DNA from: Marinilabiliales bacterium | GTDB lineage: Bacteria; Bacteroidota; Bacteroidia; Bacteroidales; BM523 | DNA length: 6,287 bases | Assembly (NCBI GenBank): GCA_002869425.1 | Contig: PKSZ01000092.1 | Span: forward strand, 1 to 6,287 | Reading direction: 5' to 3' | In this document: positions 1 to 6,287 of the stretch, in pieces | Numbering within the stretch: position 1 is the stretch's first letter | Layout: the number at the start of each line of letters is the position of its first letter | Made by a program: the position numbers and the translations under genes | Notes under the pieces: generated by a model | What the model saw: only the letters and a program-made list of their open reading frames with translations | What the model was told of the DNA's origin: nothing | The model's database searches: none

Positions 1-897
<897 letters not shown>

Positions 898-900
<3 letters not shown>

Positions 901-938
901 TAAAAGAAAAGGGAATCAAGTAAAACTTCATTCCCTTT
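898..938 (-). terminator. Rho-independent terminator after rplQ
   Basis: Bases 908-916 and 930-938 form a perfect 9-bp inverted repeat (AAAGGGAAT / ATTCCCTTT). Inside it, 918-921 and 925-928 add a further 4-bp stem (AAGT / ACTT) around a 3-base loop, with a single G-G mismatch between the two stems in the minus-strand RNA. In that RNA the hairpin is followed by a U-rich tail (TCTTTTATTT, 907-898). The hairpin starts 22 bases after the rplQ stop codon. The opposite strand has no matching U tract, so termination should act on the ribosomal operon only. Confidence 0.85.
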
Positions 939-960
939 CAATAATTTATTTGCAGAAAAC

Positions 961-1560
961 CTATTCAGACTTCTTATCGTCTTCCTTTGGTTCTTCTTTT
1001 TTCTCTTCTTTCTTTTCTTCAGCTTTAGTTTCCTTTACTTCAGCCTTTGGAGTCTCTTTTGCTTCTGTTTCCTCTTTTTTCTCTTCCTTTGGTGCAGTCT
1101 CCTTTACTTCAGCAGTTTCGGTTGTTGTCTGATCTGTTGCCTTCTTTGATCTTCTTCTTCTAGTTGATTTTGCTTTCTTTGGCTTATCGCTCAACATATT
1201 TTCATTATAATCAACAAGCTCAATAATACACATCTCGGCATTATCTCCAGGCCTATTTCCAGTCTTAAGAATACGTGTATATCCACCTGGTCTTGAAGCC
1301 ACCTTAACTGCTACTTCTCTAAAAAATTCTGTTGCTGCCTCTTTATTTTGCAATTCACTAAATACAACCCTTCTGGAATGCGTTGTATCGTCTTTTGATT
1401 TTGTAATCAAAGGCTCTACAAACATACGAAGCGCTTTGGCCTTAGCAACTGTAGTTTCAATTCGCTTATGCTGAATAAGGCTAGCTGCCATATTTTTTAA
1501 CATAGCACTCCTATGTGCGCTCTTTCTCCCTAAATGATTAAAACTTTTCCTGTGTCTCAT
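961..1560 (-). CDS. rplQ: 50S ribosomal protein L17 with long charged C-terminal tail
   Basis: L17 is a large-subunit protein that binds 23S rRNA near the peptide exit tunnel. The product has 199 residues. Residues 1-121 are the L17 core: [12 protein letters not shown] at the start, the helix with [12 protein letters not shown] near 34-45, and [15 protein letters not shown] at 94-108 followed by the ELVDY strand. The rest is extra compared with short L17 proteins of about 120 residues: a basic patch (RRRRSKK, 134-140), then a low-complexity tail in which 34 of the last 59 residues are Glu or Lys. Charged L17 extensions are familiar in Bacteroidota. Inside the tail the segment AEVKET...EEKKEE occurs twice (150-164 and 173-186). 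The ATG at 1560 gives the canonical N-terminus. The gene lies 41 bp after rpoA and is the last of the operon, just before the terminator. The upstream sequence has only AAAGAG directly against the start, not a usual Shine-Dalgarno. Confidence 0.97.
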   Translation of the reverse strand: MRHRKSFNHLGRKSAHRSAMLKNMAASLIQHKRIETTVAKAKALRMFVEPLITKSKDDTTHSRRVVFSELQNKEAATEFFREVAVKVASRPGGYTRILKTGNRPGDNAEMCIIELVDYNENMLSDKPKKAKSTRRRRSKKATDQTTTETAEVKETAPKEEKKEETEAKETPKAEVKETKAEEKKEEKKEEPKEDDKKSE

Positions 1561-1601
1561 CTCTTTGATATTTTTATGTCGCTATTACCGACAGTGTACT
1601 T

Positions 1602-2594
1602 TTACTCCTTATCTAATTTGTACTTTGAAATATCCATTCCAAAATTAAGGTTCATTGAAGTAAGCAATTCTTCAAGTTCTGTTAAGGATTTCTTTCCGAA
1701 GTTTCTGAATTTTAACAAATCATTTTTATTAAACTGAACAAGATCACCCAAGGTATCAACATCAGCAGCCTTCAAACAATTCAATGCACGAACTGAAAGA
1801 TCCATATCAACCAACTTGGTTTTCAACAACTGGCGCATATGTAAAACTTCCTCATCGAATTCTTCGTTCTCAAATTTATCATCTGTATCAAACGTCATTT
1901 TCTCATCTGAGAACAACATGAAATGATAAATTAGAATTTTAGCTGCTTCTTTTAATGCCTCTTTTGGATGTATAGATCCATCAGTAACAATCTCCATAAT
2001 AAGCTTTTCGTAATCGGTTTTTTGCTCAACACGAATATTTTCAATGGAGAATTTTACATTCTTAATAGGAGTGAAAATTGAACTTACAGATATCACACCA
2101 AACTCACCATTAACAGGCTTATTCTCTTCTGCTGGGACATACCCACGACCTTTATTAATTGTAAGCTCAATGTTCAATTTCACATTGGGTTCCATATGGC
2201 AGAGTTCCAGATCTGGATTCAACACTTTAAAAGCAGACAAGAATTTTCCAATATCTCCTGCTTTAAATACCTCCTGACCAGTAATATTGATAACAACTTT
2301 CTCACTATCAATATCTTCAATCTGTTTCTTGAAACGAACTTGTTTTAAATTCAAAACCAACTCAGTTATATCTTCAATAACTCCTGGCAGTGTTGAAAAC
2401 TCATGATCTACACCTTCGATTTTGATGGTTGTAATTGAATACCCCTCTAATGAAGACAATAATATTCTTCTAAGAGCATTACCTACTGTAATACCATAAC
2501 CGGGTTCAAGTGGACGAAATTCAAACTTACCATAAGTCTCGTCCGCTTCGATCATTATAACTTTATCGGGTTTCTGAAATGCTAAAATTGCCAT
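1602..2594 (-). CDS. rpoA: DNA-directed RNA polymerase alpha subunit
   Basis: The alpha subunit dimerises to nucleate assembly of RNA polymerase, and its C-terminal domain contacts upstream promoter DNA and regulators. The product has 330 residues, the normal size. The N-terminal domain (about 1-232) carries the dimerisation and assembly region [18 protein letters not shown] (38-55) and the [15 protein letters not shown] segment (64-78). An acidic linker (about 235-255) leads to the C-terminal domain (about 255-325). R269 in [10 protein letters not shown] lines up with E. coli R265, the main DNA-contacting residue, with N272 and the GKKSLTE helix (300-306) also conserved. The ATG at 2594 gives the usual short lead before the first strand. 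The gap to rpsD is 18 bp, AT-rich and without a Shine-Dalgarno, so the two genes are presumably co-transcribed. No disruption is seen. Confidence 0.98.
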   Translation of the reverse strand: MAILAFQKPDKVIMIEADETYGKFEFRPLEPGYGITVGNALRRILLSSLEGYSITTIKIEGVDHEFSTLPGVIEDITELVLNLKQVRFKKQIEDIDSEKVVINITGQEVFKAGDIGKFLSAFKVLNPDLELCHMEPNVKLNIELTINKGRGYVPAEENKPVNGEFGVISVSSIFTPIKNVKFSIENIRVEQKTDYEKLIMEIVTDGSIHPKEALKEAAKILIYHFMLFSDEKMTFDTDDKFENEEFDEEVLHMRQLLKTKLVDMDLSVRALNCLKAADVDTLGDLVQFNKNDLLKFRNFGKKSLTELEELLTSMNLNFGMDISKYKLDKE

Positions 2595-2612
2595 AAATTC
2601 TATAAAATCTTG

Positions 2613-3221
2613 TTATTTAGAATAAAGTTCTACTATAAGTTGCTCTGTAATATCTTCTGGGATATCAGATCTTTCAGGTATATTCATAAACTTACCTGCT
2701 AATGATTCATTATCCCATTCAAGCCAACTATATTTTGAATATCTTGATGACGCAAGTGAATCAGATACAACCTCAAGGGATTTTGATTTTTCTCTTACTG
2801 CTATAATGTCACCTGACTTCAAGGTATAAGAAGGTACATTTACAGTATGACCGTTTACTGTAATATGTCTATGGCTAACAAGTTGTCTTGCAGCAGCTCT
2901 TGTTGGAGCAATACCCAACCTGTAAACTACATTGTCAAGTCTTGATTCCAACAGCTGAAGTAAAACTTCACCCGTAACACCTTTGCTTCTTTGTGCTTTC
3001 TTAAACAAATTGCTAAATTGTCTTTCCAGAATACCGTAAGTATATTTAGCTTTTTGTTTTTCTTTAAGCTGAATACCATATTCAGACATTTTACGCCTGC
3101 GCTTACTCATTCCATGATGTCCCGGGGGATAATTTTTTCTTTCAAAATGTTTATCCGGTCCATAAATTGCATCACCAAACTTCCTTGCAATTTTAGTCTT
3201 AGGTCCTATATACTTTGCCAT
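2613..3221 (-). CDS. rpsD: 30S ribosomal protein S4
   Basis: S4 is a primary binder of 16S rRNA that starts assembly of the 30S body and lines the mRNA entry site. The product has 202 residues, as expected. The N-terminal part ([16 protein letters not shown], then [11 protein letters not shown] at 27-37) is the zinc-free form: the whole protein has no cysteine. [16 protein letters not shown] (54-69) is the conserved middle helix region. The S4 RNA-binding domain runs from about 93 to 150 ([11 protein letters not shown], then [14 protein letters not shown]). The last segment ends LIVELYSK, matching the conserved S4 terminus. It is 28 bp after rpsK and 18 bp before rpoA. In E. coli S4 represses this operon by binding an mRNA pseudoknot ahead of rpsM. 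I see no room for such an element in the 25 bp before rpsM here, so that control is not supported. Confidence 0.98.
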   Translation of the reverse strand: MAKYIGPKTKIARKFGDAIYGPDKHFERKNYPPGHHGMSKRRRKMSEYGIQLKEKQKAKYTYGILERQFSNLFKKAQRSKGVTGEVLLQLLESRLDNVVYRLGIAPTRAAARQLVSHRHITVNGHTVNVPSYTLKSGDIIAVREKSKSLEVVSDSLASSRYSKYSWLEWDNESLAGKFMNIPERSDIPEDITEQLIVELYSK

Positions 3222-3249
3222 TTATAAAAAATTTAATTCTTTTCTACAA

Positions 3250-3639
3250 TTATACTCTTCTTCTTTTTGGAGCTCTGCATCCATTATGTGGTAGTGGAGT
3301 AACGTCAACAATTTCAGTCACTTCAATTCCAGTATTATGAATTTGTCTAATCGCAGATTCGCGTCCGGCTCCTGGTCCTTTTACATACACCTTAACTTTT
3401 CTCAAGCCTTGTTCATATGCCACTTTAGCACAATTTTCAGCCGCAACCTGAGCTGCGTACGGAGTATTCTTTTTTGAACCTCTAAATCCCATTTTTCCAG
3501 CTGAAGACCATGAAATTACCTGACCAGTAGAATTTGTTAACGTAACAATAATGTTGTTAAATGAAGAATGAATATGCGCCTGACCAACAGGTTCGACAAC
3601 AACTGTTCTTTTTCTTGATGATGTTTTCTTCTTTGCCAT
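3250..3639 (-). CDS. rpsK: 30S ribosomal protein S11
   Basis: S11 sits on the platform of the 30S subunit, near the 3' end of 16S rRNA and the E-site mRNA path. The product has 129 residues, the normal length. After a basic, disordered N-terminus (1-11), conserved blocks include [15 protein letters not shown] (21-35), [14 protein letters not shown] (44-57), [11 protein letters not shown] (62-72), [13 protein letters not shown] (86-98) and the C-terminal [18 protein letters not shown] (112-129). N119 in HNGC is the position where E. coli S11 carries an iso-aspartate made by deamidation of Asn; the same Asn-Gly pair is present here. The ATG at 3639 lies 9 bp after the rpsM stop, so the two genes are tightly coupled. 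No Shine-Dalgarno is visible in that gap. Confidence 0.98.
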   Translation of the reverse strand: MAKKKTSSRKRTVVVEPVGQAHIHSSFNNIIVTLTNSTGQVISWSSAGKMGFRGSKKNTPYAAQVAAENCAKVAYEQGLRKVKVYVKGPGAGRESAIRQIHNTGIEVTEIVDVTPLPHNGCRAPKRRRV

Positions 3640-3648
3640 ACTACTAAA

Positions 3649-4026
3649 TTATTTAGTTGCTTTCTTCTTGTTTGCGACTGTCTTCTTTCTACCTCTTCTT
3701 GTACGAGCATTACATTTGGTTCTTTGACCACGAACAGGTAATCCAATACGATGCCGTATTCCACGATAACAACCTATATCCATAAGGCGTTTAATATTCA
3801 TCTGAACTTCAGATCTCAATTCGCCTTCAATGGTATAATTATCATTAATAATGGTTCTAATTCTACCCATCATTTCATCATCCCAGTCTTGAACCTTCAT
3901 GTTATTATCCACACCGGCTTCTTCAAGAATTTTCTGAGCAGTACTGCGACCTATTCCAAAAATATAGGTCAGCGCAATTTCTCCTCTTTTATTATTTGGT
4001 ATATCTACACCAACAATCCTTGCCAT
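3649..4026 (-). CDS. rpsM: 30S ribosomal protein S13
   Basis: S13 is in the head of the 30S subunit, contacts the P-site tRNA through its C-terminal tail and forms intersubunit bridges with the large subunit. The product has 125 residues, typical. The start [14 protein letters not shown] is canonical, followed by the helix-turn region [17 protein letters not shown] (18-34) and the highly conserved [18 protein letters not shown] (87-104). The tail from 105 is basic ([20 protein letters not shown]). Residue 105 is Cys in [10 protein letters not shown], where Thr or Asn is more usual. The codon for it (TGT at 3714-3712) is unambiguous. The gene lies 25 bp after rpmJ and 9 bp before rpsK. The spacer before it is almost pure A/T and holds neither a Shine-Dalgarno nor a recognisable promoter. 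Confidence 0.98.
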   Translation of the reverse strand: MARIVGVDIPNNKRGEIALTYIFGIGRSTAQKILEEAGVDNNMKVQDWDDEMMGRIRTIINDNYTIEGELRSEVQMNIKRLMDIGCYRGIRHRIGLPVRGQRTKCNARTRRGRKKTVANKKKATK

Positions 4027-4051
4027 ATAATATCTATTTTATGTATTAATA

Positions 4052-4168
4052 CTATCCTTGACGTTGTTTAAACTTAGGGTTTTTCTTATTGATTACGTAA
4101 ACCCTTCCTTTTCTTTTCACAATCTTGCAATCTGCACTGCGTTTTTTAACTGATGCCCTGACTTTCAT
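4052..4168 (-). CDS. rpmJ: 50S ribosomal protein L36, zinc-less form
   Basis: This short gene encodes 38 residues, from the ATG at 4168 to a TAG at 4054-4052. It starts [19 protein letters not shown] and ends NPKFKQRQG, which aligns without gaps to E. coli L36 (also 38 residues). L36 is the smallest large-subunit protein and packs among 23S rRNA helices. In the zinc-binding form the ligands are C11, C14, C27 and H33. Here those positions are Ser, Cys, Asn and Phe, so only C14 remains and zinc should not be bound. Such L36 proteins are common in Bacteroidota, so this is an ancestral replacement rather than damage. It sits 12 bp after infA and 25 bp before rpsM, its normal place in the operon. 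Confidence 0.97.
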   Translation of the reverse strand: MKVRASVKKRSADCKIVKRKGRVYVINKKNPKFKQRQG

Positions 4169-4180
4169 CGCTTCAATTTT

Positions 4181-4399
4181 TTATTTATATCTAAATGTTA
4201 TTCTACCTTTCGTTAAATCATAAGGAGACATTTCAACTTTAACTCTATCTCCTGGTAATATTTTAATATAATGCATTCTCATTTTACCGGAAATATGAGC
4301 TGTAATTACATGGCCATTTTCCAGTTCAACTCTAAACATTGCATTTGACAATGCTTCAATTATAGTTCCATCTTGTTCGATTGACGGCTGTTTTGCCAT
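4181..4399 (-). CDS. infA: Translation initiation factor IF-1
   Basis: IF-1 binds the A site of the 30S subunit during initiation and works with IF-2 and IF-3. The product has 72 residues, the standard length, and is one S1-like OB fold. Visible blocks are the start [37 protein letters not shown] (22-41), the conserved [23 protein letters not shown] stretch (45-67) and the terminal FRYK. The ATG at 4399 is 3 bp after the map stop, so translation is likely coupled. The bases just upstream (AAAGAGATTAAGTT) include only a weak purine run. The map-infA-rpmJ arrangement is the usual one in Bacteroidota and many other bacteria. Confidence 0.98.
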   Translation of the reverse strand: MAKQPSIEQDGTIIEALSNAMFRVELENGHVITAHISGKMRMHYIKILPGDRVKVEMSPYDLTKGRITFRYK

Positions 4400-4402
4400 A
4401 AC

Positions 4403-5182
4403 TTAATCTCTTTTTTTCAATTCGTTTTCTATATAATCGAAAGAGGACAATATATCTGCTGCTCCCTTACCAACTGCTATAGTATGTTCAAAATGGGCTG
4501 ATGGTTTACCATCTGCAGTTTTAATTGTCCATCCATCTCCACATTCTCTTATCTCTTTCACACCCATATTTATCATCGGCTCTATTGCTATCACAAGACC
4601 CTGTCTCAATTTCGTTCCTCTTCCTCGCCTTCCATAATTTGGGACTTCAGGTTTTTCATGTAAATTTTCACCAACACCATGACCAACCAATTCACGCACA
4701 ACTGAATAAGTGTTGTTCTCAGCATGTTGTTGTATTGCATACCCAATATCACCGATACGGTTTCCCTCTATAGCTTGATCAATCCCAAGATACAACGCTT
4801 CTTTCGTTACCTTTAAAAGATTCTCAACATCATCGTCCACTTCTCCAACTGTGAAAGTATAAGCACTATCGCCGTAATAACCATTTTTCCTCACACCACA
4901 GTCAACGGATACAACATCACCATCCTGTAACTCATAAGATGAAGGTATTCCATGCACTACCATATCATTAATTGATATACACAATGTATTTGGAAAACCA
5001 CTATATCCTAAAAACCCTGGTTCCGCATCATGATCCCGAATAAATTGTTCTGCAAACTTATCAATCTGCAGTGTATTCGTTCCGGGAATCATTAAATGCG
5101 TGATCGCACCTAAGGTCTTGCCCACAAGTTGATTGCTTTCTCTCAAAAGCTCAATTTCTTCTTGTGTTTTATAAAAAATCAT
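4403..5182 (-). CDS. map: Methionine aminopeptidase, type I
   Basis: Map removes the initiator methionine from new proteins with small second residues. It is a cytoplasmic two-metal enzyme of the pita-bread fold. From the ATG at 5182 the product has 259 residues, close to the type I norm of about 260. All five metal ligands are present: D94 in SVDCG, D105 in YYGDSAY, H168 in ELVGHGVG, E201 in AIEPM and E232 in HFEHT. The substrate-contacting H77 (VVHGIP) and H175 (NLHEKP) are also seen. There is no N-terminal zinc-finger or SH3-binding extension. An in-frame TTG directly before this ATG (5185-5183) could also start translation and would add one residue, but ATG is the simpler choice. The gap to secY is 8 bp and to infA 3 bp, so the gene is embedded in the ribosomal operon and presumably expressed with it. 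Confidence 0.97.
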   Translation of the reverse strand: MIFYKTQEEIELLRESNQLVGKTLGAITHLMIPGTNTLQIDKFAEQFIRDHDAEPGFLGYSGFPNTLCISINDMVVHGIPSSYELQDGDVVSVDCGVRKNGYYGDSAYTFTVGEVDDDVENLLKVTKEALYLGIDQAIEGNRIGDIGYAIQQHAENNTYSVVRELVGHGVGENLHEKPEVPNYGRRGRGTKLRQGLVIAIEPMINMGVKEIRECGDGWTIKTADGKPSAHFEHTIAVGKGAADILSSFDYIENELKKRD

Positions 5183-5190
5183 CAAAGAAC

Positions 5191-6287
5191 CTACATTGAG
5201 GCAGCGGCTCCAGCCCTGCCTTTAATTCTACCACCCTTCATTAAGCCATCATAATGTCTCATTAACAAATGACTTTCAATCTGCTGTAATGTATCTAAAA
5301 CAACACCCACAAGAATAAGTAAAGAAGTACCTCCATAGAATTGAGCCATTGAGGACTGTACTCCTATTATACGTGCAAATGCTGGTAAAATTGCAATTAT
5401 TGCAAGAAAAATCGACCCTGGTAGCGTAATTTTTGACATTATAGAATCTAAAAATTCCACCGTTTTCTTTCCTGGCTTTACACCAGGGATAAAACCACCA
5501 TTCTTTTTCATATCTTCGGCCATTTGCGAAGGATTAATAGTGATGGCAGTATAAAAGTATGTAAATATTATTATCAAGAGTGCCAGTGTAAAATTATACC
5601 AGAATCCTGTATAATCTGCAAAAGCAGCAGCGATACCAGAAGTTGACTCAAAGCTGGCAAACATCATAGGTACAAACATTAATGCCTGAGCAAAGATTAT
5701 TGGCATTACTCCAGCAGCATTTACTTTTAACGGAATATACTGACGTACACCGCCGTACTGCTTATTACCAACAATTCTTTTTGCATATTGAACAGGTATT
5801 CGTCGTACTCCCTGCACCAGCAGTATTGTAACTACAAACACCAGGAATAATATTACCATCTCTAACAAGAACATTACCATTCCTCCTCCCTGCTCTTCAA
5901 GTCTTGATGCAAATTCAGCTGCAAATGCAAACGGCAACCTTGCGATAATACCAATCATAATAAGTAAAGAAATACCATTACCAATTCCTTTATCAGTAAT
6001 CCTTTCACCCAACCACATGATGAACATCGTTCCTGCGACCAATATTGTTAATGAACTTATCCAGAAGAATGTATTATCAGAAACAAAAGCCGAAGGTGGC
6101 AATGTTGCTTTCAGGTTGGTAATATATGTAGGCGCTTGGACACCGGTAATGATAACTGTAAGATATCTAGTTATTTGATTGATTTTTCTACGTCCACTTT
6201 CACCTTCACGTTGCAACCGCTGGAAATACGGTATTGCTATTCCCAATAGCTGAACAACAATAGATGCTGAGATATAAGGCATAATTC
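5191..6287 (-). CDS. secY: Preprotein translocase subunit SecY, 5' end cut off by window
   Basis: SecY is the membrane channel of the Sec machinery and works with SecE, SecG and SecA. The frame is open to the right edge. The Met codon at 6282-6280 is internal: it belongs to the family motif GIMPYISAS in transmembrane segment 2, and the preceding Ile codon is still visible. About 75-80 N-terminal residues (segment 1 and the plug region) are missing. Nine hydrophobic segments, TM2 to TM10, can be followed. Counted from that Met, they include FFWISSLTILVAGTMFIMW (72-90), the cytosolic loop RRIPVQYAKR (160-169), the C5 loop NGGFIPGVKPGKKT (261-274), and LPGSIFLAIIAILPAFA (287-303). K269 stands where E. 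coli has Arg357, a key SecA-interacting position. The tail is RIKGRAGAAASM. The stop is 8 bp from map. Confidence 0.97.
   Translation of the reverse strand, partial: IMPYISASIVVQLLGIAIPYFQRLQREGESGRRKINQITRYLTVIITGVQAPTYITNLKATLPPSAFVSDNTFFWISSLTILVAGTMFIMWLGERITDKGIGNGISLLIMIGIIARLPFAFAAEFASRLEEQGGGMVMFLLEMVILFLVFVVTILLVQGVRRIPVQYAKRIVGNKQYGGVRQYIPLKVNAAGVMPIIFAQALMFVPMMFASFESTSGIAAAFADYTGFWYNFTLALLIIIFTYFYTAITINPSQMAEDMKKNGGFIPGVKPGKKTVEFLDSIMSKITLPGSIFLAIIAILPAFARIIGVQSSMAQFYGGTSLLILVGVVLDTLQQIESHLLMRHYDGLMKGGRIKGRAGAAASM

Larger units (their letters stand above)
961..6287 (-). other. Distal part of the ribosomal protein operon (spc-alpha), one probable transcript
   Basis: Nine genes from secY to rplQ follow each other on one strand with gaps of 8, 3, 12, 25, 9, 28, 18 and 41 bp. 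None of the gaps holds a convincing terminator or promoter. The first hairpin with a U tract comes after rplQ. The arrangement fuses what E. coli splits into spc and alpha operons and includes map, as is usual in Bacteroidota. The promoter must lie to the right of the window. Confidence 0.8.

Noticed and set aside
1577..1593. 5-bp hairpin (TGTCG / CGACA, 7-base loop) between rpoA and rplQ
   Set aside because: The stem is short and the minus-strand RNA has A-rich rather than U-rich sequence after it, so it is not a terminator. It may be chance.
1534..1737. Plus-strand open frame of 67 codons across the rpoA-rplQ junction
   Set aside because: It is antisense to two well-supported genes and shows no family features.
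2044..2277. Plus-strand open frame of 77 codons
   Set aside because: It is wholly antisense to the N-terminal domain of rpoA.
2991..3227. Plus-strand open frame of 78 codons
   Set aside because: It is antisense to the 5' half of rpsD and has no recognisable features.
3537..3764. Minus-strand open frame of 75 codons overlapping the rpsM-rpsK junction
   Set aside because: It is in a different frame from both ribosomal genes, which fully explain the region.
4027..4051. Possible S4-binding leader or internal promoter before rpsM
   Set aside because: Only 25 almost pure A/T bases are available. No pseudoknot-forming sequence or TAnnTTTG element is present.
3751..4071. Plus-strand open frame of 106 codons
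   Set aside because: It is antisense to rpsM and the end of rpmJ, both firmly identified.
4525..4773. Plus-strand open frame of 82 codons, rich in His and Leu
   Set aside because: It is antisense to the catalytic part of map, which has all its metal ligands.
5471..5487. Inverted repeat CCTGG / CCAGG with a 7-base spacer inside secY
   Set aside because: It lies in the codons of the conserved C5 loop and is short, so it is best explained by coding constraint.

Overview
The window comes from a low-GC member of the Bacteroidota, probably class Bacteroidia. The evidence is the gene order (secY-map-infA-rpmJ-rpsM-rpsK-rpsD-rpoA-rplQ, with map between secY and infA and a cysteine-poor L36), cysteine-free S4, an L17 with a long charged C-terminal tail, and the lack of purine-rich Shine-Dalgarno sequences ahead of nearly every start codon. 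Genus or order cannot be fixed from this sequence alone.

Every gene lies on the minus strand, so the window is read from 6287 down to 1. Region 961-6287 is the distal part of the large ribosomal-protein operon (end of 'spc' plus 'alpha'). It contains secY (5' end cut off by the window edge), map, infA, rpmJ (38 codons, easily missed), rpsM, rpsK, rpsD, rpoA and rplQ. Gaps between these genes are only 3 to 41 bp and no internal terminator is visible, which points to one transcript. It ends in a strong hairpin-plus-U-tract terminator at about 938-898. Downstream, after a 105-bp gap, enolase (eno) begins at 855 and runs off the left edge with 285 codons present.

The genes form a growth-linked set. 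They cover the membrane channel for protein export (SecY), N-terminal methionine removal (Map), translation initiation (IF1), ribosome parts (L36, S13, S11, S4, L17) and the RNA polymerase alpha subunit. Enolase is a separate glycolytic gene that probably has its own promoter just after the terminator.

This is a conserved housekeeping region. I found no mobile element, CRISPR array, phage gene, tRNA or rRNA, and no sign of an undescribed system. The points worth a second look are modest: the repeat-built acidic/lysine tail of L17, the zinc-less L36, a few residue changes at usually conserved sites (SecY, enolase, S13), the well-formed terminator between rplQ and eno, and the general lack of Shine-Dalgarno sequences.
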